This document shows positions 37,001 through 45,349 of a DNA stretch of 64,000 nucleotides, piece by piece. The stretch is taken from assembly GCF_900096895.1 (NCBI RefSeq), contig NZ_FMYO01000005.1, positions 62,001 through 126,000 of the forward strand. The letters are read 5' to 3'. Positions within the stretch are counted from its first letter, which is position 1. Every line of letters starts with the position of its first letter. This DNA comes from Acinetobacter kookii (GTDB lineage: Bacteria > Pseudomonadota > Gammaproteobacteria > Pseudomonadales > Moraxellaceae). The notes beneath the pieces were generated by a model. That model did not search any database, was not told where the DNA came from, and worked only from the letters and a program-made list of their open reading frames with translations. A program made the translations under genes and the position numbers.

Positions 37001-37930
37001 CTAATTAACAGCTCGTACATGCTGCTGTAAGTCTTTCTGAATATCCTGTACAAAGTCTTCCTTTTGATGGAATTTAGGCTTAGCTTTGGTTTTCAAATCA
37101 GGCTGTGAATGTTCAACATCAGGAATTTCTTTCACATAAAACTCCTCCACTAAGTCCACCCCCTCCTCGCTATTCACCTCAAACCGGGCATTACCATAAC
37201 CCTGCCGTGCTATTTGATCTAAAGCAGATTGGTTAAAGCCACCCTGCCTACTTTGTTGGTCAATTTCCTTGGCTATTTGAATTCCATCATGCAAACTGGT
37301 CCCCTCTCTGAGTGTTAAATCCACGTAATACACAGGTGTACGATAGCTTTGTGTCGTGGACTTACCCCTCAAGGTCAGTTGCAGTGGTAAACATGAAAGT
37401 AAACCATTGGATGCCGCATGGTAATAACTTAGTCGCGCCGCCAAAGTCCGAATACTGTTAAACCCCGTGGTTCTAAAGATAAAGGAGCCAAGTTCATCCG
37501 ACTCATCTAAATTCACATGCAAACGTCCGTAAGGTTTACAGTTACCTCCCTGTGCCATTGGACATAAATCAGGTGATGGACATGGATGTTGCTCAACCCC
37601 TTGATTGGTTAAACGTTGGCAGGTTTCTCCATTACCCACACACATTGGTCGTCCGGTCTGTCGTTCAAACAAAGTGTATTCCGCACGTAGGTTTAAGTCA
37701 GGATCATTGAAAATCATTCGAACTGGAATGGTTCTAAGTTTTTGATTTGGTGCCTGCGCCCGAAGTTGTTCATCTAATGGATGTTTCACCCATCCTTCTT
37801 TGCTTTGAATCTGGGAAGTAATGGTGAACTGGTCATCCTTTTCAGGTAGGCGTTTGCCATTCTTTTCGACAATCTTGCCAATACTGATCCGCCCTAAAAT
37901 AGGTGGTGTGATTGCTAAACCTTTAATCAT
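37001..37930 (-). CDS. Recombination directionality factor-like protein (Gp3-like; often named hydrolase or metal-binding protein)
   Basis: 309 aa from the ATG at 37930, which has GAGGAA 5-8 nt upstream; a longer frame to 37981 runs into a terminator hairpin and is unlikely. The pattern MIKGLAITPPILGRISIGKIVEKNGKRLPEKDDQF, a four-Cys cluster (CVGNGETC ... CPSPDLCP ... NCKPYGR, about 110-145) and FRTTGFNSIRTLAARL matches a family common in integrative elements, beside YqaJ and DUF932 genes. The cysteines suggest a zinc or iron-sulphur site. The role may be excision control or recombination; this is not proven. An intrinsic terminator lies 38 nt before the start. Confidence 0.7.
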   Translation of the reverse strand: MIKGLAITPPILGRISIGKIVEKNGKRLPEKDDQFTITSQIQSKEGWVKHPLDEQLRAQAPNQKLRTIPVRMIFNDPDLNLRAEYTLFERQTGRPMCVGNGETCQRLTNQGVEQHPCPSPDLCPMAQGGNCKPYGRLHVNLDESDELGSFIFRTTGFNSIRTLAARLSYYHAASNGLLSCLPLQLTLRGKSTTQSYRTPVYYVDLTLREGTSLHDGIQIAKEIDQQSRQGGFNQSALDQIARQGYGNARFEVNSEEGVDLVEEFYVKEIPDVEHSQPDLKTKAKPKFHQKEDFVQDIQKDLQQHVRAVN

Positions 37931-37968
37931 GGTCATTTCCTCATTGATTGTGTAAATTGAATAGATAT

Positions 37969-37996
37969 AAAAAAAGCCCATGCTGTTGGCATGGGC
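37969..37996 (-). terminator. Intrinsic terminator 38 nt upstream of the directionality-factor-like gene
   Basis: Stem GCCCATGC / GCATGGGC (37976-37983 and 37989-37996), loop of five, then seven T on the minus strand. It lies between the YqaJ stop (38032) and the next start (37930), leaving too little room for an ordinary promoter after it. Confidence 0.85.
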
Positions 37997-38031
37997 TTAG
38001 TGGTAGTAAAGGCTGGTAAATCGCGTTTTAT

Positions 38032-39069
38032 TCATCCGGCATGGGGATAAATCTGAAAGCGTCGTGTCCCCTGTTTACTTTGCGGGTAGTGGATTAAGAA
38101 TTCAGGATGTTGTTTCAGCAAAGCTTTACTGTCCAAGCTGATCGAGTCTTTAGACTTTTTCCAGGTGACTGAACCTGCTTTAAAAAGGGCTCGTTCCGCC
38201 TCCTGCATCTTGGCCTGTAACTGGTGCTTCAGCAGATCAAATTGTTCCTGATGCTTCTCAATCTGGTTGCGTGCTTGGATCAGCTGTTCGAACTGCTGGT
38301 TGGCCTGCTCATCCCCAGATAAATCCGCAGTGCTCAGCGGCACATGTTTGGGATACAGCTGCTGTAATGCCTTGGCTGCCGATTCACTGGCATCCGCATC
38401 AGGTGGTGTACCCTTTTCCACACACTCCCAGAAGTAACGTTCGGCATTGATGATATGCTGAATGACCGATTCACTACGGGTTACTTTAAAGATACGGGTT
38501 TCATGTCCACAAATCAGTACGCAGATATGTGCGGCCTGTTTGCCTGTTACAGCCAGTTGATGCTGTACCTGACACAGTACATATAACGGCACACCATCAC
38601 GCCACAGCCTTGCCCCATATTCCCCGGCAGTTTTACACTCCAGAATTTGTACTTCTGCACTCCCCACTACTGAGTAATCCAAGTTGGCTAACATAAAATG
38701 TTTGTCTGGATCAGGGTGTTGTAGCACTGCATTGACACGACGGACTTTGCTATTGGTATGCATGCTGTAGTATTCAGCCACTAAAGGTTCAAGCTGTTTA
38801 CCCCAATATAAAGGCGCATGACCTTCACTTTCATCTTCAATGGATTGTTTAATCCGTCCCGTCTTGATCATCCACAGTTCAAGCATCGACATATAGGGAT
38901 TCAGGCCACACGCTGCGGCACAGTCACTACTACCAATACCCTGTCTGCGTACTTCCAGCCATTCTGCCTGGCTGAGCTTTCGGGTATCAACAAAACGTTT
39001 GGCGGTAAACAGCTTCGGTATACGGGTGTGCTGCGTTTTGGTTTGAGAAACGGATATTGCTGAGTTCAT
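38032..39069 (-). CDS. YqaJ/lambda-exonuclease-family recombinase
   Basis: 345 aa. The YqaJ nuclease core is visible: RRQGIGSSDCAAACGLNPYMSMLELW (about 41-66), the metal-binding Asp in ANLDYSVV, E-x-K as LECKT (about 148-152), and the QVQHQLAVTG motif (about 167-176). It should be a 5'-3' double-strand exonuclease of the lambda Exo type, used by phages and integrative elements for single-strand annealing recombination. The C-terminal third is a Gln-rich helical region. The neighbours DUF932 and directionality-factor-like form a recurrent trio in integrative elements. No annealing protein of the Bet type was recognised. The ATG has an AGGAAA site. Confidence 0.82.
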   Translation of the reverse strand: MNSAISVSQTKTQHTRIPKLFTAKRFVDTRKLSQAEWLEVRRQGIGSSDCAAACGLNPYMSMLELWMIKTGRIKQSIEDESEGHAPLYWGKQLEPLVAEYYSMHTNSKVRRVNAVLQHPDPDKHFMLANLDYSVVGSAEVQILECKTAGEYGARLWRDGVPLYVLCQVQHQLAVTGKQAAHICVLICGHETRIFKVTRSESVIQHIINAERYFWECVEKGTPPDADASESAAKALQQLYPKHVPLSTADLSGDEQANQQFEQLIQARNQIEKHQEQFDLLKHQLQAKMQEAERALFKAGSVTWKKSKDSISLDSKALLKQHPEFLIHYPQSKQGTRRFQIYPHAG

Positions 39070-39102
39070 GTTTATTTTCCTATTCTGTTAAATTTCGGGC
39101 AT

Positions 39103-39129
39103 AAAAAAGCCACATCAGAAAATGTGGCT
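39103..39129 (-). terminator. Intrinsic terminator 33 nt upstream of the YqaJ gene
   Basis: Stem AGCCACAT / ATGTGGCT (39108-39115 and 39122-39129) followed by six T on the minus strand. It sits between the DUF932 stop and the YqaJ start. Confidence 0.82.
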
Positions 39130-39159
39130 ATGTGTGATGTGTTGGTTGATGGATTTAGC

Positions 39160-40212
39160 TTAGGCAATCAACCTTAGAGCCTGTTCTAGTCCACGCTGCT
39201 TTAAGCCGGCACCTGCACCGAACCACGCTGAATCCAGCCGATGATCCTGACTCATGGCACGACGCTCGTGATCTGCAAATTCGGTAATGCTGCACAACAA
39301 GCCATAGGCGGTGTCTTTGGCCGAACTGAGTTCTGCCCCACGGCCATGCCCGTTAAACATGGTCATGACTTTGGACATAGCACGTCCATTGGGTTCAGTC
39401 TTATTCTCTGTCTTTGCAGACGGGTTACTTTGTGCCTGTGTCGCCACATTACGATAGAACTGAATAATGCTGTCATCCTGTTCTGCAATACTCAGACTGG
39501 TATTGTTAAACACGGCATCGAAATAGGCGGCGGCTTCCTGCTGGGTCACTTTGCGCTGCGTCAGCTGTTTCATTTCATACATGTGCTCATCCCACGCACG
39601 GACGGAAATGCCCAGCTGCTGCTTAACCTTGTCCGCATCAAAGCGGGTACTGTGTGGGACTTTGACCACACCAGCATTGCTGTTCTGCCCTTTTAGCGCA
39701 ATTGCCAAGGTGTTGTTACAAACGACTCGGATGGAAGTGAATTGCGCCGTGGTCGCCAAGGTGCCATCACAAGCGGTTGCCAATAGAATGTAGCCATTGC
39801 TGACATCTTTGCCTTTTAAGGCAGAGGTCTGTCCTGTTCGTGCCAATGCCCAGAATTTTTTCCCGCCTTTCAGTACGCCTGCGGTTTCCAGTTCAAAACC
39901 GGATTGTTCAGTTAAGTCACGGTAGAATTCTAAAATCTGTTTCGGCTGGACTTCCTGATAGCGTTGACTGACCACAGATAAAGGTGCATGCGTATCGGAA
40001 CGGTACAGCACTCGCTGATCTTCATACGGCATGATGATGCTTTGCCCGCGTTCATTCTGCGCCATGTAACTGACATTGGAGGATTCAATCCGCCAGTCCA
40101 TTCCCGCCTGCTGCGCCCAGACTTCAATCGGTTGGTTTTGCGTGAGCTGATTACCAAGACCATGCCAAGGTGTTTCGCCTACATACGCCATTTGTTCAAG
40201 TTGATGTGCCAT
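39160..40212 (-). CDS. DUF932 (phage/plasmid-like) protein
   Basis: 350 aa. The DUF932 pattern is clear: TPWHGLGNQL near the N-terminus, YEDQRVLYRSDTHAPLSVVSQRYQEVQPKQILEF (about 62-95), and RVVCNNTLAIAL (about 162-173). The family is abundant on plasmids, phages and integrative elements and is usually encoded next to exonuclease/annealing genes, so a role in DNA recombination or repair is likely; the biochemical function is unknown. Its start (ATG at 40212, AAGGAAACC site) lies only 20 nt behind the T-run of a terminator-like hairpin. Confidence 0.8.
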   Translation of the reverse strand: MAHQLEQMAYVGETPWHGLGNQLTQNQPIEVWAQQAGMDWRIESSNVSYMAQNERGQSIIMPYEDQRVLYRSDTHAPLSVVSQRYQEVQPKQILEFYRDLTEQSGFELETAGVLKGGKKFWALARTGQTSALKGKDVSNGYILLATACDGTLATTAQFTSIRVVCNNTLAIALKGQNSNAGVVKVPHSTRFDADKVKQQLGISVRAWDEHMYEMKQLTQRKVTQQEAAAYFDAVFNNTSLSIAEQDDSIIQFYRNVATQAQSNPSAKTENKTEPNGRAMSKVMTMFNGHGRGAELSSAKDTAYGLLCSITEFADHERRAMSQDHRLDSAWFGAGAGLKQRGLEQALRLIA

Positions 40213-40232
40213 GTGATGGTTTCCTTATAAAC

Positions 40233-40284
40233 AAAAAAGGCTGCCAGACTCCATTCCCTAATCGGAATGAAATCCAGCAGCCTT
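40233..40284 (-). terminator. Long terminator-like hairpin 20 nt upstream of the DUF932 gene
   Basis: Outer stem AAGGCTGC / GCAGCCTT (40237-40244 and 40277-40284) and inner stem ATTCC / GGAAT (40253-40257 and 40264-40268), followed on the minus strand by six T. It is placed in the DUF932 leader, 165 nt beyond the last upstream gene. Confidence 0.72.
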
Positions 40285-40449
40285 AAGTAAGATTGTCTTG
40301 TTTGAGAATTTGACGATTAAATCCTGCGTGTGACTGGATTCAATCGTGACCTTCTGTGTATTGATTCATCTTAATGTTATATAAGTGAAATTTCTTTCAA
40401 TCAGCTCAAAAGCTCAAGCTATAGCATGTGTATAAATACAGCCTTGACT

Positions 40450-41064
40450 TTATGGTGCTGACATCACAATTTCCCGTCCATCCTTGAGTACTGCAACCAC
40501 TTCCCTGACATTACGAGGATCACAATTCAAGAAGAAGCGCATCGATTTACCGTACAGAATAGGATTGGCGCCATCACGGTAATCTGCTCTGCAATTGCCT
40601 CTGTTCACAATCACTTTATCCAGGGTAATGCTGTCTGAGAGTGAGATTAAATGCAGATAGGCTGTTTCAACCACATTGTTGGGCGCAAAGACCTGATTCT
40701 TCACTTCAATACGGTATTCCATAGATGCATCACCCTGATCGGATGTTTCCTGAGATTCCTTCTCGGCTTCCTGCCGATTCAGTGTTTCCCATTCATCCCA
40801 GCCTTTGGCAATAAACTCCCGTATTTCCTGCACAGGTGTAACTTCCAGATTACTGAGATAGTAGCCTGCGGTAGCTGCAGTTTCTTCACTTGGCGATTTT
40901 TCTAAAGACTCTAAATCTTGTATTTCTTTCTCAGTCAGTTTGTCGGCTTGAGCCTTTGGCTTCACTTCTTCGGTTTTAACGCTCGCATTCTGTGCTGCTG
41001 CCGGGCTTTTATCACAGCCTGCCGTCAACATGGCAATGGCTGCCAGCATCATGATCTTTTTCAT
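40450..41064 (-). CDS. Unknown lipoprotein, 204 aa
   Basis: The ATG at 41064 (GGGGAT site) opens a lipoprotein signal MKKIMMLAAIAMLTAGC with lipobox L-T-A-G-C. The mature part is acidic and low-complexity at first (Glu/Ser/Lys/Gln-rich, about 30-100), then has a beta-rich domain with two cysteines (NRGNCRAD and FLNCDPR). The family is unknown to me. It is third in a row of three lipoprotein genes read on the minus strand. In integrative elements, such lipoproteins sometimes act in entry exclusion or envelope contact, but nothing here proves that. Confidence 0.65.
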   Translation of the reverse strand: MKKIMMLAAIAMLTAGCDKSPAAAQNASVKTEEVKPKAQADKLTEKEIQDLESLEKSPSEETAATAGYYLSNLEVTPVQEIREFIAKGWDEWETLNRQEAEKESQETSDQGDASMEYRIEVKNQVFAPNNVVETAYLHLISLSDSITLDKVIVNRGNCRADYRDGANPILYGKSMRFFLNCDPRNVREVVAVLKDGREIVMSAP

Positions 41065-41099
41065 TTTATCCCCATCGCCTGTATGCTCAGGCATTCAAA

Positions 41100-41411
41100 T
41101 CAAGGTGCTGGTCGTTCCATGCACTGTTGGTAATATTTGTCTTTAAACATCTGCTTGGTTTTTTCGAAGGTCGCCGTACCACCTCGCTCATATTCAAAGG
41201 CATCATGAATCATCGGTCTGAGTTGTTCTCGAAGCTCATCGTTATCACCTGCAAGCATATAGGAGGCTTCGGCAAATCCCCCATAGGTCAGTCGGGCCTG
41301 CATTACGGTTTCGGCAACATCCGCCTCTTCCTGACAGGCTTTTTCCTGTTCTGAAGTACACCCGGCAAGCAAAGCAACGGCAATCACAAGAAGTAATTTA
41401 TTGTTTAACAT
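41100..41411 (-). CDS. Small unknown lipoprotein, 103 aa
   Basis: The signal MLNNKLLLVIAVALLAGC has lipobox L-A-G-C. The mature 85 residues are acidic and helical with two further cysteines (KACQEE and QQCMERP), which could form a disulfide. There is no recognisable family. It is the middle gene of three consecutive lipoproteins, 9 bp after the previous stop and 35 bp before the next start, so a shared transcript is likely. Confidence 0.65.
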   Translation of the reverse strand: MLNNKLLLVIAVALLAGCTSEQEKACQEEADVAETVMQARLTYGGFAEASYMLAGDNDELREQLRPMIHDAFEYERGGTATFEKTKQMFKDKYYQQCMERPAP

Positions 41412-41420
41412 GGTTTGTTC

Positions 41421-41705
41421 CTACCCTCTGCATTTGCCCACGGTATAACCTGTGGCGAAGTCCAGACGTCGTTGATCTTCCTCACTGGTGACTGGTACGG
41501 TAAAGAATGGCTTACCGTATTGTTCACGAATGCTGTCATAGCGACAGGTACAGGACTCTTCGCTTTCTACTGCGGTTTTAATGGCTGGGTTTGGATACAT
41601 GCACTGTTCGATATAGGCTTGACGGTCTTTGGCATCCGTAGAAGAACAGGCGGATAAAATAGGTAAAAGCAGTACAGCAAGCAGGCTGAATGTTTGAATT
41701 TTCAT
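41421..41705 (-). CDS. Small unknown lipoprotein, 94 aa
   Basis: The signal MKIQTFSLLAVLLLPILSAC has lipobox L-S-A-C. The mature part contains four cysteines (EQCMYP, ESCTCR, GKCRG), a pattern suited to two disulfides in the periplasm. The family is unknown. It is the first of three lipoprotein genes; an AGGGGAGC site precedes the ATG. Confidence 0.65.
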   Translation of the reverse strand: MKIQTFSLLAVLLLPILSACSSTDAKDRQAYIEQCMYPNPAIKTAVESEESCTCRYDSIREQYGKPFFTVPVTSEEDQRRLDFATGYTVGKCRG

Positions 41706-42441
41706 AAAGCTCCCCTTTAATATTGTTCTGTATTGAAATCAAAATTTAAGACACAGCGACGCATGCTTCCCTTTGCAGGAAGATGTGCGGATACGAATAA
41801 AATGAGACGAATAAATCCCATCAACTGCTTGGTGAAAAGTCAGCTGTTTGAAATTAAATTCAGTACAGTAAGGGGATGATTTGAATGACCATGATGGACT
41901 CCTATATGCATAAGAAGTTCTACCGAATCACTGTCAATTGATTATGGTGGCAGAACGAAAAGGGGTTGACAGACTGGGCATATAGAACCAGCACGCGCGA
42001 ACGCGTCCCCCTCCCGTTCTACCGCAAAGGGGGACGAGAAGGTTTCGCACAAGACTTATACTCAGGAAGAATATAAATACCTGATACGCTATACGCTTGG
42101 TCTGTCAAAACCAACTGACAATGTAGGTCAGCATGCTAAGAATAATGGTGAGAGCAAGTTAAGTCAATTCAGATCACTGAACTTAAATTATTAATAAAAA
42201 TTAATTTATTGAAGCATCTGGAATTTACTTCTTCTGGCAATAAATTTGGCTGGAATACACCATTCCCATAGTACTGAAGTTCATTTTTGTATTTTTATTC
42301 TAAGAGTGAAACATCTAAAAATAAAAAGCCCCATCTATTTTGATGAGGCATACATAAGGAATTTTTATAACTTGTATTATGTTAATTTTAGGAAACCTTA
42401 ATTTTTTTAATATTATTCATATATGCTAGAATAAATCACTA
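41706..42441. other. 736-bp gene-free stretch with a GC-rich hairpin cluster
   Basis: No frame longer than about 15 codons with a ribosome site was found. At 41993-42036 two adjacent hairpins occur: ACGCG-CGAA-CGCGT (41993-42006) and CGTCCCCCT/AGGGGGACG (42004-42012 and 42028-42036). They lie in a locally GC-rich island inside AT-rich DNA. The lipoprotein operon promoter should be on its left side, and the terminator of the cdi cluster is at 42323-42349. Confidence 0.5.
42323..42349 (-). terminator. Intrinsic terminator of the cdi cluster
   Basis: Stem GCCCCATC / GATGAGGC (42328-42335 and 42342-42349, one G-T pair), loop of six, then five T on the minus strand. Confidence 0.75.
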
Positions 42442-42735
42442 TCATAATTCATATCTTTTATATAAACATATAAATTCTGGATAATCTAATTTCTCTGGAT
42501 AATCTTTCCTAATAAAATCTTCATTGATACTATAATCGGAGAAATGAGATACTATCTCTGTTCCAATCTCTGAACCTGTTTCATACCAGTAGTCAGAAAT
42601 TTCCCCATCAAAAACCATCTTAAAGTATATGATTTTATTTTCTATTTTGACATATACTGCCCTTAATTCGCTAGTTACACATCCAATTAAAGAATTTTGG
42701 ACTGCTAAACGAAGTATTAATAAATCATCATTCAT
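42442..42735 (-). CDS. Probable immunity protein for the second displaced toxin tip
   Basis: 97 aa from the ATG at 42735 (AGGAG, 6 nt upstream); a TTG at 42741 is less likely. The protein is acidic and soluble, with a MNDDLLILRLAVQNSLIGCVTSELRAVYV start that recalls a family of small immunity-like proteins with an FDGEIS motif, seen here at about 42-47. I give no precise family. It follows the toxin frame 42760-43677 by 18 bp, the regular position of a cognate immunity gene, and is followed by the cluster terminator. Confidence 0.6.
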   Translation of the reverse strand: MNDDLLILRLAVQNSLIGCVTSELRAVYVKIENKIIYFKMVFDGEISDYWYETGSEIGTEIVSHFSDYSINEDFIRKDYPEKLDYPEFICLYKRYEL

Positions 42736-42759
42736 ATACAACTCCTATTAAATAAATAT

Positions 42760-43677
42760 TTATGGTCTTGACGGTACAATGTGAATTCCTTTATTACTAT
42801 AATGCACAATTCCTTTACTCGTTGGTAGTTGAGCTCCTGTTTTTGGATCTATATAAGTTCCAATAACTTTCCCAAAATCAATTCTTTCCTTTGACCCTGG
42901 TAACCCGACTTGTACTTTATTTACTGGTTGGCCTGTACCTAATTTTTTAGTCAAACTATTTGGATCAACACTCAAAATACTTTTTGTTTTATCATTAGAC
43001 ACAGAAACTTTATATTCGTTTGTTCCAAGTATATGTTTATTTTGTTTACTTTGTTCAACTTTAAATTTAGCAAAATCAATTGATTTTTGAGCATCTTTTG
43101 CATTATCAAAAGTCGCTATTGCTTTTCCAGTTGCTTTATCTCTAATCTCATACTTTCCGCCAAGATTTCTATATAAAATGAAATCTTTTACGATATTTAA
43201 AGCTAAAGCCATGTATAAAGCTTGTTCTTTTTGAGCATGTGCTTCGAGTAAAATTTCCTCTCTTGTTTTTGGTTGTTTTAACTCCTCAAATTCCAAAGGG
43301 TTAGCCATAAATGCTGTATTATTATTCTCCACCGCATTCTGCCCAATCACACCTGCCAACTGAGCATTGTAGCTAGAATCTCCTGCTGCTCCGCCAATCA
43401 CAGCGCCAATGCCTGCAGTTAAATCTCTGATTTGCGCTTTTTCAGCTTCTGACAGTAAATTCGCTTGGAACTCGCCATTTACAAAGTACTTAGGATCATC
43501 TTTATATTTTTCTGCGAGTTGGTTGGTTAAGTAGTTAGCTGCTGCTTCACTCGCAACTGCTGCACTTCCGCCTGCCGTTGGGTCACCACCATTAATATAA
43601 GCAAGTGTTGCACCTAAAATCGCATGTGCTGCTAACTGCGCTGCCGTGTTCTTGTCTTCGCCATGGCCAAACCTATT
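42760..43677 (-). pseudogene. Displaced CdiA toxin tip 2 (VENN pretoxin plus Ntox50-like domain), no start codon
   Basis: The frame opens after a TGA at 43678-43680 and runs to 42760. The first part repeats the cdiA pretoxin region (GHGEDKN ... AYINGGDPTAGGS ... VENN); the only start-like codon is a GTG at 43401 deep inside it, so it is probably silent until recombined onto cdiA. After VENN the sequence is unique and ends GKVIGTYIDPKTGAQLPTSKG followed by IVHYSNKGIHIVPSRP, the pattern of polymorphic toxin type 50 (predicted RNase). Known orphan cdiA-CT/cdiI modules have the same layout. An immunity gene follows. Confidence 0.75.
43321..43660 (-). repeat. cdi pretoxin repeat, copy 3
   Basis: A near-identical copy of the segment encoding GHGEDKN to VENN in cdiA (45983-46330) and in displaced tip 1 (44641-44985). 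It provides homology for swapping toxin tips. Confidence 0.85.
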
Positions 43678-43684
43678 TCAACAT

Positions 43685-43954
43685 TTACAAGCTACTTGGA
43701 AACGAAATTGCAATTTTCGCAGACTTAGAATAAAAGCCCTCATCGGGCTTAGTATGTGGCGAACCCTGCATTGTATAATAAGTTAAGTCTTCGTATTTCA
43801 TTCCAGCATTCTTTAATTCTAAAGTTATAGGTTGGCTCATATAAACTACTGCCTCCATTTCACTCCAACTATGAGTAATCTCAAGTACTGAATTTCCTTG
43901 ATTTAACGCCAGATTGATTAAATCATTTATACTTTCACATCTAGTGATACTCAT
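43685..43954 (-). CDS. Probable immunity protein for the first displaced toxin tip
   Basis: 89 aa, soluble, beginning MSITRCESINDLINL. No family is recognised. It begins 5 bp after the stop of the displaced tip 43960-44952 and ends 7 bp before the next displaced tip opens, which is the expected immunity position. A GGAG site lies about 12 nt before the ATG. Whether it is transcribed together with cdiA, protecting the cell from neighbours using this toxin, is a reasonable inference. Confidence 0.6.
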   Translation of the reverse strand: MSITRCESINDLINLALNQGNSVLEITHSWSEMEAVVYMSQPITLELKNAGMKYEDLTYYTMQGSPHTKPDEGFYSKSAKIAISFPSSL

Positions 43955-43959
43955 AATAC

Positions 43960-45108
43960 TTATTTCTCCAACTTCAATTTATCTACCAGTTTTAGATTCT
44001 TGTCATAGGGTTTTATAAAAAATTGATCCCCTCCTCCATTGCCTAAATCAGGATTCGCTTTTACCTTACCAAATGGAACCGTCATATCTTTCAATACTTC
44101 ATATTTTCCCATCTCAGTCCGATATCCAAATATTTTATGTGGTGTAACTTGTAAGCTTTGGAAAAGTGACGTAGCACTACCCTTAGCAGACTTAAGCGTC
44201 TCTTCAGTTGTATAGTATGCAGATTGTCCTGGAATTCCACCATAGACATAATCACCTTTTTTCAATGTATTAGTGGACCAATTGTCGGCTTTATATCCCC
44301 ATTTAACCTGATCTGATTTAGCAATATGAATATTGAAATTAGAAGACTCTCTCGCAGCTTGACTAGCCTTAATATTCTCTAATACTTTTTCGGCTTGTTT
44401 AACATCACTAAATTTAGCAACAACTTTACCAGTTACTTTGCTAACAATACTTACACCTTTACCCATAGGGATTAATTCATATGGCTCTGTCGGTATAATG
44501 ATCATTGCTAATTCTTTCGAATTATTTAATATCCGTTGCCCAGTCCATGTACTGCATTGACCAACAGATATACCATTTTGTGCACATAAGTTGTTATATT
44601 GATCATCTTGCTTCTTGGCAAATTTATGTGCTCCCGCCTGATTATTCTCCACCGCATTTTGCCCAATCACACCTGCCAACTGAGCGTTATACGTTGAATC
44701 GCCTACTGCTCCACCAATGACTGCACCAATACCTGCAGTTAAATCTCGGATTTGCGCTTTTTCAGCTTCTGACAGCAAGTTCGCTTGAAACTCCCCATTT
44801 ACAAAGTACTTAGGATCATCTTTATACTTTTCTGCAAGCTGATTGGTTAAGTAATTCGTTGCTGTTTCACTGGCAACCGCCGCACTTCCTCCTGCCATAG
44901 GGTCACCGCCATTAATATAAGCCAGCGTTGCGCCCAAGATCGCATGAAACACTAATTGTGCTGCGGTATTCTTGTCCTCTCCATGGCCCCACTTCTCGCC
45001 AATGATTTGAGCAGCATATGGCGCAAGAGTATTGGCGGCAATTTAAACATCTGTTTTCCCGCCCAATGCACCAGTAGCCATAGCATTTAAAGCATTGTAA
45101 AATTTACT
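43960..45108 (-). pseudogene. Displaced CdiA toxin tip 1 (pretoxin plus TreTu-like domain), interrupted by a stop
   Basis: Homology to cdiA starts right after cdiI (ALNAMATGALGGKTDV), but a TAA at 45043-45045 breaks it; the frame then continues from 45042 (ANTLAPYAAQIIGEKWGHGEDKN) to 43960. A GTG at 44952 is the only start-like codon. VENN is followed by a unique tip of about 220 residues. The last 115 residues (VYGGIPGQSAYYTTEETL, SLFQSLQVTPHKIFGYRTEM, GNGGGDQFFIKPYDKNLKL) recall an ADP-ribosyltransferase-like toxin family described from Rhs proteins as TreTu; that match is from memory and unverified. It is probably a silent toxin reserve for recombination onto cdiA. Confidence 0.7.
44641..44985 (-). 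repeat. cdi pretoxin repeat, copy 2
   Basis: Near-identical to 45983-46330 in cdiA and to 43321-43660. The homology continues upstream to about 45100, beyond the internal stop. Confidence 0.85.
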
Positions 45109-45348
45109 TTAGTCCTGCTGATTTATTAAAAAATCTAACAGGTCTTCAACCTCATTCTGAGGAAGTTCAAATTCGTCCCCCATGTCCATTGCAACTAGAA
45201 TCATCAATTTGTCTGAAGAAGCAACAGATAACTGTAGAGCATAATTATTATAAATTTCCATAGCTGTACTAGATACTTCTATTGGATCGTAACTCTGAAG
45301 AACATAATCTTTCAATTTAGATAGTTCTCTATTTAAATCTTTATTCAA
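45109..45348 (-). CDS. cdiI: CdiI immunity protein (cognate to the cdiA tip)
   Basis: 79 aa from the TTG at 45346-45348, one base after the cdiA TAA (45350-45352). GGGAG inside the last cdiA codons sits 9 nt upstream, an ideal ribosome site; the alternative ATG at 45417 would overlap cdiA by 68 nt and has no such site. The protein is small, acidic and helical (VASSDKLMILVAMDMGDEFELP). The family is unrecognised, as is usual for CdiI. The placement implies strict translational coupling so that immunity is always made with the toxin. The first displaced toxin remnant begins immediately after its stop. Confidence 0.72.
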   Translation of the reverse strand: MNKDLNRELSKLKDYVLQSYDPIEVSSTAMEIYNNYALQLSVASSDKLMILVAMDMGDEFELPQNEVEDLLDFLINQQD

Positions 45349-45349
45349 T

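Noticed and set aside
43401..44952. Treating the displaced toxin tips as normal genes starting at internal GTG codons
   Set aside because: The GTGs lie inside the conserved pretoxin repeat without ribosome sites. The homology extends upstream of them, so these are silent cassettes.
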